Part shown: positions 35,791 through 45,891 of the stretch, in pieces
Numbering within the stretch: the stretch's first letter is position 1
How the letters are laid out: each line of letters starts with the position of its first letter
DNA from: QZLE01 sp033852075
GTDB taxonomy: Bacteria > Pseudomonadota > Gammaproteobacteria > QZLD01
Direction of reading: 5' to 3'
Length of the DNA stretch: 64,000 nucleotides
Assembly (NCBI GenBank): GCA_033852075.1
Contig: JAWSVC010000017.1
Coordinates: forward strand, 1-64,000
Translations under genes and position numbers: made by a program
Notes under the pieces: model-generated
What the model saw: only the letters and a program-made list of their open reading frames with translations
Told to the model about the DNA's origin: nothing
Database searches by the model: none

Positions 35791-36753
35791 ATGGCTACTA
35801 GAGTTTTTAAAAAAGAATTGCTGTTAGTTGCATTATTATCCATTTGTTGTTTTGCATGCGAGAAAATTCCGGAATCAAGTAAGCAAGAAGATTTGGTAGT
35901 CAAGTCTGAAGTGGCTGTAGAGCCAGAAAAAACAAAAGACTTTCAGGAATATATTATGTGGAATGAAATTGACTTTGCCCCACATTTTATTCTTGATGGG
36001 CCATATAAAGGTATGGGGTTTGGTGATAAAGTATTACCAATTTTAATCGAATCTCTTCCTGAATACAGTCATGGCAGATTTACTGCTAATACAGCTCAAT
36101 CTTTAGAAAGAGCGAAAAGGCATGAGAATATTTGCTTAATCAATTTTATCCAGACTGCAGAAAGAGAACAGTATTTCTACTATTCAAAACCTTATATCTT
36201 TATATTGCCAAATGGAGTGATAGTCAGAGAAGAGGATAAATTTAAGTTTGATGATTACCTAAATGATCAAGGAGAAATATCTTTAGCGACATTAATAAAA
36301 AATCATGATCTTAAGTTTGGTATTTCCGGAAAGTCAGCATATGGCAAAGGTATAGATGCAATTATTTCTGAAAATAGAGGTAAACCTCATGTTGTTGAGA
36401 GATTAGGGAAAAATTTAACCGAAGGCTTATTGCAAATGCTAGATCGAAAACGGATAGATTATATGCTGACCTATCCAGATATGCGTAGTTTTCTAATAAA
36501 AAAATTAAATATTAAGTCAAAATTAAGGTATATCTCTATTGCAGAAATGCCAGAGAATTATTTATTGCAGGCACATGTCGCCTGTACAAAAAATAACTTA
36601 GGTGCAGATATAATTAAAAAAATTGATGAAATGATAGAAGAAACTGACCTAATAGATAAAACAGCAGAATATTATAGCTATTGGCTGGATGAAAATGATA
36701 AGGCCATATTTTATCAACTATTTAATAAGGTTGTGAAAGGTCAGATTAAATGA
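35791..36753 (+). CDS. solute-binding-like lipoprotein, TIGR02285-type
   Basis: This roughly 320-residue protein is probably a lipoprotein: the N-terminal hydrophobic run ends FAC (Cys after LLSICCFA), an imperfect lipobox. ATG 35791 is chosen because GGAGGGGAAA lies directly upstream; an ATG at 35752 is possible but has no such site. The core follows the TIGR02285 pattern: IMWNEIDFAPHFIL, then KGMGFGDKVLPILIESLPEY and ENICLINFIQTAEREQYFYYSKPYIF. Its stop overlaps the next gene by four bases. No transporter genes accompany it. Confidence 0.85.
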   Translation: MATRVFKKELLLVALLSICCFACEKIPESSKQEDLVVKSEVAVEPEKTKDFQEYIMWNEIDFAPHFILDGPYKGMGFGDKVLPILIESLPEYSHGRFTANTAQSLERAKRHENICLINFIQTAEREQYFYYSKPYIFILPNGVIVREEDKFKFDDYLNDQGEISLATLIKNHDLKFGISGKSAYGKGIDAIISENRGKPHVVERLGKNLTEGLLQMLDRKRIDYMLTYPDMRSFLIKKLNIKSKLRYISIAEMPENYLLQAHVACTKNNLGADIIKKIDEMIEETDLIDKTAEYYSYWLDENDKAIFYQLFNKVVKGQIK

Positions 36754-37661
36754 AAAAGCAGTTAATCTTTATATTATTTACCTTATCAAGTAGTTTAGTT
36801 TTTGCTTCGGATTATGCGAAATCAGATAATCAGCAGTCTAAGAACAAACCGGATTTGAAAGAAATTAGCTGGTATAAGCATGATTTTCCTCCATATTTTA
36901 TAATTAATGATCCTGAAAAAGGCCAAGGTATTTTAGATCTTTTTTATCCTTATCTTGTCGAAAGTCTTCCAAATTATACCCATAGTTTTTTTATAACTAA
37001 TAACTCAGGTTTTTTTAAAAGGGTGGAGTCTGGACATAATGTTTGTGCATTTAGTGTGATGAAAACCGAAGATCGTGCAAAGGAGTTATATTTTTCTGAA
37101 CCATATGTTTATGTTTTGCAAAATGCATTGTTCATTAGAATTGAAGATGCAGATAGATTTTTGAATTACACTGATAGTAACGGAAAGATCTTATTCTCTG
37201 AGGTTATTGAAGATCAATCGCTTATTCTAGGTGCGAAACAAGGTGTTTCTTATGGGAAAGAATTTGACAGAATAATTCGTGAACATATCAATAATAAAAA
37301 TGTTGTTATAAGAAAAGGTAAAGATTTGAGTGAAGGACTACTTAAAATGCTCCAACTCAAGCGAATCGATTATATGATTGCCTATGACGAATCATTTAAA
37401 TATTTGCTTAAAAAACTGAATATGGAATCTGAATATCTATATATACCAATTGCAGAGATGTCTGATAAGAACCTGAATATGGTTGGTATTTCATGTACTA
37501 AAAATGATTGGGGAAGAATAATAGTTGAAGAGTTTAATAAAGTAATTATAACTAATGAATTGCATCTTAAATCTAAACAACTATATATGGACTGGTTAAG
37601 TGAGAATGCAAAACGAGAATACGTAAGAATATTGAGTAAAAATTATGGCGATACAAACTAA
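36750..37661 (+). CDS. solute-binding-like protein, paralogue of the preceding gene
   Basis: This 303-residue protein has a signal peptide (MKKQLIFILFTLSSSLVFAS) and is clearly related to the preceding gene: ISWYKHDFPPYFII, KGQGILDLFYPYLVESLPNYTH, then NVCAFSVMKTEDRAKELYFSEPYVYVL and EGLLKMLQLKRIDYMIAYDE all align. It begins within an ATGA overlap and its end overlaps the kinase gene by 17 bases, so these are tightly coupled. Tandem duplication followed by divergence is the simplest history. Unlike its neighbour it lacks a lipobox, so one copy may be membrane-tethered and the other free. Confidence 0.87.
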   Translation: MKKQLIFILFTLSSSLVFASDYAKSDNQQSKNKPDLKEISWYKHDFPPYFIINDPEKGQGILDLFYPYLVESLPNYTHSFFITNNSGFFKRVESGHNVCAFSVMKTEDRAKELYFSEPYVYVLQNALFIRIEDADRFLNYTDSNGKILFSEVIEDQSLILGAKQGVSYGKEFDRIIREHINNKNVVIRKGKDLSEGLLKMLQLKRIDYMIAYDESFKYLLKKLNMESEYLYIPIAEMSDKNLNMVGISCTKNDWGRIIVEEFNKVIITNELHLKSKQLYMDWLSENAKREYVRILSKNYGDTN

Positions 37662-39891
37662 TAGTATATTTAGTAATTTTTTCTTTAAGGACTATGTCGT
37701 AAGAAAGTTAGTTTTATTATTAATTACTATTAGCTTTGTAATAACAATAATTTTCTCATTAATTCAGCTTACTTTTGACTACAAGGCTGATATCAAAAAA
37801 ATTGAAGATGCATTTGCGCAAATAGAAAGTAGTAGTATTGTCCCATTAACTAATAATATATGGTTTGTTAATGAAGAGCAGACCCGGTTGCAGCTTGATA
37901 GTTTTTTGCAGTTTCCGTTTATTGAAATGGCAATGGTGGTAGAAGAATCTGGAGGAATTACAACTTCTGGCGTAACTAAATCAAAAGATTTTATAAGTCA
38001 TGAATTCAAACTGGTTAAAGAGAATGTAAATCTTGGAAGTCTTATTGTTGTTGCTGGGATTGATGAAATATATGACAAAATGGTAAATAAGTTTTTTGTA
38101 AATTTTTTAGATTATGCAATAAAAATTTTTATTGTTTGTGGTCTGAGTATTTATTTTCTAAATAGATTGATAATTAGACATATTGCCAGCATTTCACAAT
38201 ACCTTAGTAGTATTAATATGGAAGAATTGGATTCAAATGAGTTAAAGCTAGATCGAAAAAGAACAGGAAATAGGAAACATGATTCTCTTGAGCAACTTGA
38301 GTTTTCCATAAATTCTATGCGAGATAGGTTGTGTGATTCATATAGAAAGTTAGATAGCTTTAAAACGGAACTTGAACATAAGGTTGAAGAAAGAACTATA
38401 GAGCTAAAAGAGGCAAAGGATGAAGCCGAAGCAGCTAATAAAGCTAAAAGTCACTTTCTTGCAAATATGTCGCATGAAATTCGAACACCAATGAATGCGA
38501 TATTAGGCTTTTCAGAAATAATTCAGGAAAAAATATCAGACGAAAAATTGCTGCATTATGTAGATTCAATTAGTTCAAGTGGAAAATCGCTTCTAAGTCT
38601 TATCAACGACATTCTTGATTTATCAAAGGTTGAATCAGGAAAGATGGCTCTGGAATATTCTGCATCATCTTTAAGAGATTTATTTGCTGAAATTAAAACG
38701 ATTTTTGGGCAGAAGATGGTAGAAAAAGGATTAGAATTTTCTATCTATATTCCTGATGATTTCCCTAAGGTAATACTTATTGATGAAACCAGAGTTCGTC
38801 AGGTTATTATCAACTTAATAGGAAACGCCATTAAATTTACTGAGACTGGTAATATTCAATTATATGTTACCTATAATGATACAATTCAGGGTGGTAAAAG
38901 TGTCATAGATTTTTCAATTAGTGTTAAAGATAGTGGAATGGGAATTCCCAAAGAAGATCAGATATCAATATTTAGCGCCTTTTCACAAATTGATGGACAA
39001 AAGTATTCTAAGTTTGGAGGGACAGGATTAGGATTGGCAATTTCAGCTAAGTTAATGAGAATAATGGGGGGAGATATTACATTAGAAAGTGAACAAGGAG
39101 TCGGTTCAACATTCAATCTGAATTTTCATGCCATTGAAATTGCAGCTGCAGATTATACAGATTTGAATAGTGATATATGTACGGAGATATCAAAGATAAT
39201 ATTTGAAAAAGCTAAAATCATAGTTGCGGATGATATTGATTATAATCGTGAATTAATCAGGGGATTTTTGGAAAAATATAGTTTTGAGTTTTTCGAAGCT
39301 CGTAGTGGTGAAGAAGTACTAAAAATCTTAGAAGACGAAAATCCTGATATTATTTTGATGGATATTAGAATGCCTGGTATGAGTGGTTATGAAGCGGCAA
39401 CAATAATTAGGGGTGATAATAAATATCAAAAAATTCCAATAATAGCTGTAACCGCATCGGTTATGAAAGAAGACATTGAAAATTTAGAACAACACTTTGA
39501 CGCATACTTGAAAAAACCAATAAGTAAGGCATTCTTAACCAAAACATTAGCACAATTTTTGCCGCACACCGTTGAAGAAAATGAAAATGGAACCGAAAAA
39601 ACTGATCGAGAAAAAGTTGAAGACAATATCGAATCTTTGTCGGATTTTCCTGATTTGGTTAGGCTTGTGCTTGAAAAAACTGATGATATCGACGAGCTAT
39701 TAGAAGAGATAGCAATTGATAAGGTTGAGGTATTAGCAAAAGATATAGAGATAATTGGTACGGATAATAGCTGCGAACCGTTAATAAATTGGGCTAATAA
39801 ATTAAATAATGCGGCTTATAAATTTGATATAGAGAGCATTCAAGGGTTGTTAACTGACATGCAGCGTCAGTTAGAGAAACCTAAGGGGTAG
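37645..39891 (+). CDS. hybrid histidine kinase with receiver domain
   Basis: This 748-residue inner-membrane kinase has transmembrane helices at about 20-44 and 150-175 around a small periplasmic domain of roughly 105 residues. A HAMP-like linker, HisKA (FLANMSHEIRTPMNAIL), HATPase_c (FGGTGLGLAIS) and a receiver (ADDIDYNRELIRGF, phospho-Asp in ILMDIRMPGMSG) follow. The C-terminal 130 residues have no recognised Hpt motif. It overlaps the solute-binding gene by 17 bases, implying coupled production. The small periplasmic domain fits a sensor that reads ligand through a partner such as the upstream binding proteins. Confidence 0.9.
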   Translation: MAIQTNSIFSNFFFKDYVVRKLVLLLITISFVITIIFSLIQLTFDYKADIKKIEDAFAQIESSSIVPLTNNIWFVNEEQTRLQLDSFLQFPFIEMAMVVEESGGITTSGVTKSKDFISHEFKLVKENVNLGSLIVVAGIDEIYDKMVNKFFVNFLDYAIKIFIVCGLSIYFLNRLIIRHIASISQYLSSINMEELDSNELKLDRKRTGNRKHDSLEQLEFSINSMRDRLCDSYRKLDSFKTELEHKVEERTIELKEAKDEAEAANKAKSHFLANMSHEIRTPMNAILGFSEIIQEKISDEKLLHYVDSISSSGKSLLSLINDILDLSKVESGKMALEYSASSLRDLFAEIKTIFGQKMVEKGLEFSIYIPDDFPKVILIDETRVRQVIINLIGNAIKFTETGNIQLYVTYNDTIQGGKSVIDFSISVKDSGMGIPKEDQISIFSAFSQIDGQKYSKFGGTGLGLAISAKLMRIMGGDITLESEQGVGSTFNLNFHAIEIAAADYTDLNSDICTEISKIIFEKAKIIVADDIDYNRELIRGFLEKYSFEFFEARSGEEVLKILEDENPDIILMDIRMPGMSGYEAATIIRGDNKYQKIPIIAVTASVMKEDIENLEQHFDAYLKKPISKAFLTKTLAQFLPHTVEENENGTEKTDREKVEDNIESLSDFPDLVRLVLEKTDDIDELLEEIAIDKVEVLAKDIEIIGTDNSCEPLINWANKLNNAAYKFDIESIQGLLTDMQRQLEKPKG

Positions 39892-39893
39892 TT

Positions 39894-41468
39894 ATGGAAG
39901 GTCAAGAAGTATCTCAGCAGCGGATTCTTGTAGTAGATGATACTGCAAAAAATATTCAGGTAATCGGAACTATATTACGTGAACAAGAATATTTAATAAG
40001 CATTGCCAGTAGCGGGAAAATGGCTCTTGATGCGATTAATAAATCAAAACCTGACCTGATATTGCTTGATATAATGATGCCCGAGATGGATGGGTATGAA
40101 GTTTGTAAAAAGATAAAATCGAATCCCGATACAAGTGATATACCAATAATATTTTTGAGTGCCATAACTGAAACGTTAGATAAGGTTAAGGCCTTCAAAT
40201 TAGGGGCAGTTGATTACATAACAAAACCAATTGAGTCTAAGGAATTATTGGCTAGAGTAAATGCCCATTTAAAGATAGATTCATTACAAAAAGAGCTAAG
40301 GTACGTTAATAAGAATTTGGAACAACTGGTAAATATGCGAACCAAGGAGTTACAGCAAACTCAGTCATATCTTGCAAATGTTATTGATTCTATGCCATCA
40401 AGCATTATTGGACTTGAACTAAATGGGGGCATAATAAATTTAAACCAGGAGGCTAACCGGATAGCATCGTTATTATCAGGTGATGTTATTCGTAAAAATG
40501 TACGAGAAATTTTTCCAGACTACATAAATTATTTTGATGAAATCTTTGCTTCATTGAAAGAGGGGGCGATTTATTCAAATGATAAAGTATTAATCAAAAA
40601 AGATGGAACGGAAAAATTCGTAAATATTAAGTCTTATCCTTTGTTTGTAGATGACGAGATAGTTGGAGGGGTGTTAAGAATAGATGATGTAACTGAAGCC
40701 ATAAAACTTGAGAGAATCAAGACTAAATATGAAAGAGAAAAAATGACTGCATTAGGAGATATTGTAATTGGAGTAGCTCACGAAATAAATACCCCGGTTG
40801 GAGCTGCAATAACATCTGTATCTGCATTGAATGAAAAAACACAGCAACTGCAGACATTATTTACAAATAATCAAATGAAGCAAAGAGATTTTGAAACATA
40901 TTTAACAACTGCTAATGGTTTTGGAGATATAATTCTTAAAAATATTAACAGAACTGCAGAAATAATTTCACAGTTTAAGGAAATTGCAGTTGATTATGAT
41001 AAAGATGAAATTTCGTGTTTTTATGTTAAGGAAAGAGTTGGGTTATTGCTTGAAACGATGGCTTCAGAAATAAAGTCTAAAAATTGTAATGTTGATATAA
41101 ACTGCCCTGAAAAACTTGAAGTTACGCTTAATTTAAAATCTTTTGACCAAATAATTGGCAATTTAATTTCAAACTCGTTACTTCATGGATTTGATGGTAA
41201 AAAAGATGGAGTTATTCACATTGATATAGGATTGCAGCGAGATTCATTGCTTATAACATATAGTGATAATGGCAAGGGGATTCCAGCAGAAAAACAAAAG
41301 AAAATATTTACGCCATTTTTTACCACAAAGCGTGGGACTGAATGTATAGGTTTAGGATTGGCAATTATATACAATCTTATTACTATAAAAATGAGGGGCA
41401 AAATATCTTATATAAACAAAGAAAATCAAGGTATTACCTATAAAATAGAATTGCCTCAGGTTGATTGA
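39894..41468 (+). CDS. REC-PAS-histidine kinase (soluble)
   Basis: This 524-residue cytoplasmic protein carries a receiver at the N-terminus (ILVVDDTAKNIQ, phospho-Asp in LILLDIMMPEMDG, and a conserved Lys in VDYITKPI). A PAS domain follows near 155-275, then a kinase core with GVAHEINTPVGAAI as the phosphoacceptor His region and GKGIPAEKQ and ECIGLGLAI in the ATPase. The HEINTPVGAA motif is a subtype different from the HEIRTP of the neighbour. It starts two bases after the hybrid kinase, with AAGGGG before the ATG. The order suggests that the neighbour or another protein phosphorylates this receiver. No transmembrane segment is visible. Confidence 0.88.
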   Translation: MEGQEVSQQRILVVDDTAKNIQVIGTILREQEYLISIASSGKMALDAINKSKPDLILLDIMMPEMDGYEVCKKIKSNPDTSDIPIIFLSAITETLDKVKAFKLGAVDYITKPIESKELLARVNAHLKIDSLQKELRYVNKNLEQLVNMRTKELQQTQSYLANVIDSMPSSIIGLELNGGIINLNQEANRIASLLSGDVIRKNVREIFPDYINYFDEIFASLKEGAIYSNDKVLIKKDGTEKFVNIKSYPLFVDDEIVGGVLRIDDVTEAIKLERIKTKYEREKMTALGDIVIGVAHEINTPVGAAITSVSALNEKTQQLQTLFTNNQMKQRDFETYLTTANGFGDIILKNINRTAEIISQFKEIAVDYDKDEISCFYVKERVGLLLETMASEIKSKNCNVDINCPEKLEVTLNLKSFDQIIGNLISNSLLHGFDGKKDGVIHIDIGLQRDSLLITYSDNGKGIPAEKQKKIFTPFFTTKRGTECIGLGLAIIYNLITIKMRGKISYINKENQGITYKIELPQVD

Positions 41469-41560
41469 TTTATTCAAGTGACTAAAATCTAAAACTAGAC
41501 CTTGCTGATATATTTGGTACATAATCAAAAGCATTGTTATAAAGTTTTGAGGCATGTTTA

Positions 41561-42379
41561 ATGTGTGAAATTATATTTGACCTTACTAGGTGCAATAAAG
41601 ATGGGGTATGCGCTGCTGTTTGTCCTCAGAGAATAATAAATATAGATAAAGAGAGCAAATTTCCAATATTCGACGAATCAAAAAAAGATAGTTGCATTGA
41701 ATGTGGTCATTGTTTAAGTTTTTGTTCTAGGGGTGCCCTAACTTTAAATGGAGTTGCTCCAGAGCAGTGTTCGAAAATTACAGAAGAAAATACTCCAAGT
41801 AAAGAGATGGTTGTTCAGTTACTGCAATCTCGTCGTTCTATTCGAAAGTTTAAAGATAAACCAATAGAGCAAAACGTACTAAAGGAGCTGATGGATACCG
41901 TTAATTATGCACCAACTGGCAGGAATGAACAGGAAATCTCCTGGAGAATTGTAAATGATAAAGAAAAAGTACGAGAGTTGGCTGGTTGTGTTGTGGAATG
42001 GTTGAGAAAGGTAGTTCAGATAGATAAAGACTTTGCAGGATATTATCAAGGCTTAATCAATGCTTGGGAAAAAGGTTATGATAACCTATTGCGTGATGCA
42101 CCTGCTTTAGTAGTTGCTGTAGCGCCAAAAGATGCTCAAATAGGGGTAGAGGATGGGGCAACAGCCATTTCTTATTTAGAACTTGCTGCGCCATCTTTTG
42201 GATTAGGGACATGTTGGGCTGGTTATTTCTATTTTGCCAGTAATTCCAGTCGCGAGATTAAAAAGCTTTTATCAATATCCCAAGAAGAAAAATGTGTTGG
42301 TGCAGCAATGATAGGATATCCTAAGTTTAAGAATTGTCGAATTCCAAAACGCAAACCAATCAATATACAGTGGATATAA
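41561..42379 (+). CDS. ferredoxin-nitroreductase fusion protein
   Basis: This 272-residue protein joins an N-terminal two-cluster ferredoxin domain (residues 10-75) to a nitroreductase domain (residues 90-272, FMN-binding). Cysteine patterns are CNKDGVCAAVCP and CIECGHCLSFC, the first lacking one of the four usual Cys. The nitroreductase part has SRRSIRKFKDKPI, a standard FMN-contact segment, and APTGRNEQ. Such enzymes use reduced ferredoxin or NAD(P)H to reduce nitro groups or quinone-like substrates. It is 9 bases upstream of an arylamine N-acetyltransferase gene on the same strand. Confidence 0.92.
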   Translation: MCEIIFDLTRCNKDGVCAAVCPQRIINIDKESKFPIFDESKKDSCIECGHCLSFCSRGALTLNGVAPEQCSKITEENTPSKEMVVQLLQSRRSIRKFKDKPIEQNVLKELMDTVNYAPTGRNEQEISWRIVNDKEKVRELAGCVVEWLRKVVQIDKDFAGYYQGLINAWEKGYDNLLRDAPALVVAVAPKDAQIGVEDGATAISYLELAAPSFGLGTCWAGYFYFASNSSREIKKLLSISQEEKCVGAAMIGYPKFKNCRIPKRKPINIQWI

Positions 42380-42388
42380 TGTTTACTC

Positions 42389-43198
42389 ATGAATAATATA
42401 CAAAACTACCTAAAAAAGATTGGCTATGATAAGCAACCAAAAGTTGATTTAGATACTCTTGCCGAAATTCATCGGTGTCATGCCTTTAATATACCGTTTG
42501 AAAATTTTGATGTTTTTTTAAACGATGGCGTAGATATTCAAAAATCAATTGTGCTCGATAAAATTGTTGATAATAAGCGAGGTGGATATTGTTATGAGCT
42601 AAACGGTAGCTTGTATGACTTGCTTGCTGCAATAGGTTTTAAAGTTAAGTATTTAGTTTCACGTCCTATGTTGGGGTATGAGGCAATCAGGCCTAAAACT
42701 CATATGATGTTAATGATTGATTTGGATGGAGAACAATATTTAGCAGACGTAGGCTTTACCAGTTTAAATATCATTGAGCCGATACCAATAAAACCAAATA
42801 TTGAGCATGAACAGTTCGGTTTTCATTTTAGGATAATTGAAGATAATGAGCGCGGATTTATTTTTCAATCTAAATCTGAAGGAAAATGGGAATCGTGTTA
42901 TTCATTTGATCTAAGCGAAAATCAATACATTGATTATAAATTAGCTAATTTCTTTAATTCGCATTCACCTGAGTCTATTTGTACTAACATTATTATTGTC
43001 GGTAAATATTTTGAAAATGGGCGCATCAGGCTAATTAATAATAACTTAGAGATTAGATTAAATGATAGAAACGAGGATGTTAAAGTTGGTGATAAGGGAC
43101 ATCTATCTTTATTGTTAGATAAATACTTTGGTATTGTTTTGGATTTTGATCAATTAAATAAGATATATAATAAAATGGAGTATTTTGCTTCAAAGTAA
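42389..43198 (+). CDS. arylamine N-acetyltransferase
   Basis: This 269-residue cytoplasmic enzyme transfers acetyl from acetyl-CoA to arylamines. The full catalytic triad is visible: Cys in KRGGYCYELN (near residue 71), His in PKTHMML (near 109) and Asp in YLADVGFTS (near 124). HAFNIPFENFDV is the usual N-terminal signature. Length is slightly under typical NAT (275-290). It follows the nitroreductase by 9 bases, so the pair could act in series on a nitroaromatic: nitro to amine, then N-acetylation. Confidence 0.93.
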   Translation: MNNIQNYLKKIGYDKQPKVDLDTLAEIHRCHAFNIPFENFDVFLNDGVDIQKSIVLDKIVDNKRGGYCYELNGSLYDLLAAIGFKVKYLVSRPMLGYEAIRPKTHMMLMIDLDGEQYLADVGFTSLNIIEPIPIKPNIEHEQFGFHFRIIEDNERGFIFQSKSEGKWESCYSFDLSENQYIDYKLANFFNSHSPESICTNIIIVGKYFENGRIRLINNNLEIRLNDRNEDVKVGDKGHLSLLLDKYFGIVLDFDQLNKIYNKMEYFASK

Positions 43199-43216
43199 GT
43201 GAGTTATTAATAATTT

Positions 43217-43654
43217 TTAGCTGTTATCAGATTTATCTTCAACCTCATATGGGTGAAATACTTTATCTAGAGATATTCTTCCCGGACCTATTAACATAAG
43301 CCCCAAAAAGACAATGGCCATCTTTAAAGGGTGTGAATATACCTTAAAAGGGTCTCCAAGCCCAAGATGCATGAATGTTGCTACAACCATCGTACAACAC
43401 ATTAAAAAGCTAGCCTGTCGCATCATAAGACCAATGATTAGGAATAGCCCACCGATAAACTCCGAAGTGGCAGCCATAAAGCCGAAAAAGGTAAAGAACT
43501 GTTCTATTCCAACATGCGATATGGCCTTGCCAATTTGCATCCATGTATCAGGACCACCTGCAAGTTTAGGAAAGCCATGCACCATAAAGGTGGCACCAAC
43601 TCCAACTCTTATGGTTAAAATCCCTATGTCGTGGTGTAATTTTGATGCAAACAT
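43217..43654 (-). CDS. DoxX family membrane protein
   Basis: This 145-residue inner-membrane protein has about four transmembrane helices and the DoxX signature LTIRVGVGATFMVHGFPKLAGG. Members are associated with thiol and redox homeostasis or unknown quinone-linked functions; no specific reaction can be assigned. It is convergent with the NAT gene (18 bases between stop codons). Confidence 0.9.
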   Translation of the reverse strand: MFASKLHHDIGILTIRVGVGATFMVHGFPKLAGGPDTWMQIGKAISHVGIEQFFTFFGFMAATSEFIGGLFLIIGLMMRQASFLMCCTMVVATFMHLGLGDPFKVYSHPLKMAIVFLGLMLIGPGRISLDKVFHPYEVEDKSDNS

Positions 43655-43809
43655 TATTTAACTTTATTAAAAGGTGATAAGAATAAATATAGCCTTTATG
43701 GTCCACTTAGCAATATCAGACAAAGGCAATAATACGTACACTTTTAATATTTGTGAACATTATTTGGTGAATTAATAGACTTGGATAAATATAAACTATT
43801 CTTAGCAGC

Positions 43810-45891
43810 TTATATCACTGAATTAGGGATGCTGGCATAAATTGCTATTCCACTATTATCACGTAAATTTTCTGCATAGATATGTCCGTTATGATATATA
43901 CATATCAAGTGCGCAATATATAGCCCGAGACCCAGATTGTTTTTTTGTGCAGATTTTGGCCTTAAAGAAATCATTGGTGAAAATATCTGTTTTATCTCAT
44001 TATCAGGGATAACCTTACCCTTATTTGAAACAGCAATAGTTGCGACACCACTTGTTTGGATTAATGAAACAGTAATTGGAGTATTGGCCTCATGGAAATC
44101 CACTGCATTTGCCAGTAATTTATCCAGCATTTGTGCAATAAGATCCTTATTGCCGATTATCTTAACAGGTGTTTGGGGAACCTGGATGCTTAGATCAATA
44201 TCTGCAAAACAAGATTGAAATCCCTGGCAATATGAGTTGATTATGTCAGTCAGATCTATTGGTTCACTAGATGTTGAGTCTAGAGATTGCTCCAGTCTTG
44301 TAGCTTCGCTCATGGCAGATAGGATATGCCTTAGTCGGTTAATCCCATCTACTGCGCGTTTATGATAAACCAAAAGGTCTTCAGGAATATCACATAGAGA
44401 CATATTGTCTAAAGATGAACTTACTATAGCGAGGGGCGTTTTAAGCTCATGGGAGAGCCTTCCTGCCATATTTTCAAGGTAGTCATTATATTGTGATACC
44501 CGTTTAATCATGCTGTGAAAGCTATCGGTAAGATCAGATATCTCATCTTTGGTATCGTTAGTTTGGGGGATAATACCAATGATTCTGCCATCGGAAGAGA
44601 TTGAGCTCTGAGTATAGTTTCTTAGGCGGATGATTTTGCGAGAAATGTGTGTCGTGAGATAGAGTAAAAAAGCCAGGGTAAGAATAAATGCGATGATTGA
44701 TATATCAATGATATTTTCCATGGCTTTATTGTGCAATAAAAGTATTTTATTGCTGTTTTTTTCAACGGTAACTGCTCCTATTACCTGATTATCTGCAAAT
44801 ACAGGGTGTGCTGCGGACATAATTACAGCGCGATCATCAGGGGTGGCATATCGGTGTTGATATGGGGTACCTTCTAGTGCTTTCAAATTACTGATATTTT
44901 CCAGTTTAATACTTCCGTATTTGGTGTCGGTGAAATTTAAAGTTGGTTGCTTAAGTATCAGTCTGTAAATAGCCTTACGAATAGTTGTCATAAAGGATTC
45001 GTCTTCACGAACTATTTCTTCTTTTATGCTACCGGTGCTGGCCAGGACATTGCTATTCAAATCAGACACCCAAAATCGCAGCCCTTTCTGGGAAAAACTG
45101 GATAGTGAATCCTGAACTTCTTGCGATGAGGATGATATTGGATGGTTTTTTTCAGTTCCATATTTTAATGTTGTTTTGTTTCCATCAATATCTTCTGAAA
45201 TATCAGTTAATTCTAAGGATATATTATTTGCAAAAAAGGACTTTGGTATCTTTAATTCAAGATTATACCCAAGGTCAGTTTCTTCCCAATATCCATTGAC
45301 TCTAGGCTCATTTATAAATTGCCTGTTTATATCGATTTTTTTAGCCAGTATGTTACCCGGAGCAGCAGTGAAAATGGCAAATTTATTGCCATTACTTGAA
45401 AGTAATATCTGTTCAAAATGCTCAGGATTTTCTGGGTTGAAATAGTGGATGTCGTTATCAAGAACCCGAATAAAGAAATAGTATGATTTATTATCTGTAG
45501 TCAGGAAAACCTCTGAAGTGCCGGCAGATAAATTATAGGAGAGTACAGGCTGTAGATGGAGTGGCCAGTCATCAAAATACCCGTCTAATAATGGAGAGTA
45601 TGATATTGGAGATGCGTATACAGAATCAGTGTTATCAATATTTGAATTGAGATTAGCATTTATAAATTCATCTTTGTTTCTGGTTAGAGCGGATGCTGCA
45701 ACACGGGCATAGTCAGCAAGCAGTGCCTGTTCGTTTTCGCGTAATACCTGCTCTTGGTTCTTTATGAATGAATAGCCGATCAGAGGAATAAAAAAAGGTA
45801 TAAATAGCAATGTAAATAGCTTGGCACGGATAGATAACCGTACCCATGGAAATTTGAAATATTCTGATTCAGAGGCTATTTTACTTTCCAT
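43810..45891 (-). CDS. pdsS: PdsS-type sensor histidine kinase (dedicated sortase system)
   Basis: This 693-residue inner-membrane kinase has a transmembrane segment at about 25-46, a very large periplasmic sensor (to about 390) with a carbohydrate-binding-like beta region (AGTSEVFLTTDNKSYYFFIRVLDND), a second segment at about 395-415, HAMP, HisKA (RLSHELKTPLAI) and HATPase (NLGLGLYIAHL). This layout and its place beside a response regulator and a PdsO-like OmpA protein match the proteobacterial dedicated sortase system. It overlaps pdsR by 16 bases. The sortase and its VIT/von Willebrand target, normally adjacent, are not in this window. Confidence 0.85.
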   Translation of the reverse strand: MESKIASESEYFKFPWVRLSIRAKLFTLLFIPFFIPLIGYSFIKNQEQVLRENEQALLADYARVAASALTRNKDEFINANLNSNIDNTDSVYASPISYSPLLDGYFDDWPLHLQPVLSYNLSAGTSEVFLTTDNKSYYFFIRVLDNDIHYFNPENPEHFEQILLSSNGNKFAIFTAAPGNILAKKIDINRQFINEPRVNGYWEETDLGYNLELKIPKSFFANNISLELTDISEDIDGNKTTLKYGTEKNHPISSSSQEVQDSLSSFSQKGLRFWVSDLNSNVLASTGSIKEEIVREDESFMTTIRKAIYRLILKQPTLNFTDTKYGSIKLENISNLKALEGTPYQHRYATPDDRAVIMSAAHPVFADNQVIGAVTVEKNSNKILLLHNKAMENIIDISIIAFILTLAFLLYLTTHISRKIIRLRNYTQSSISSDGRIIGIIPQTNDTKDEISDLTDSFHSMIKRVSQYNDYLENMAGRLSHELKTPLAIVSSSLDNMSLCDIPEDLLVYHKRAVDGINRLRHILSAMSEATRLEQSLDSTSSEPIDLTDIINSYCQGFQSCFADIDLSIQVPQTPVKIIGNKDLIAQMLDKLLANAVDFHEANTPITVSLIQTSGVATIAVSNKGKVIPDNEIKQIFSPMISLRPKSAQKNNLGLGLYIAHLICIYHNGHIYAENLRDNSGIAIYASIPNSVI

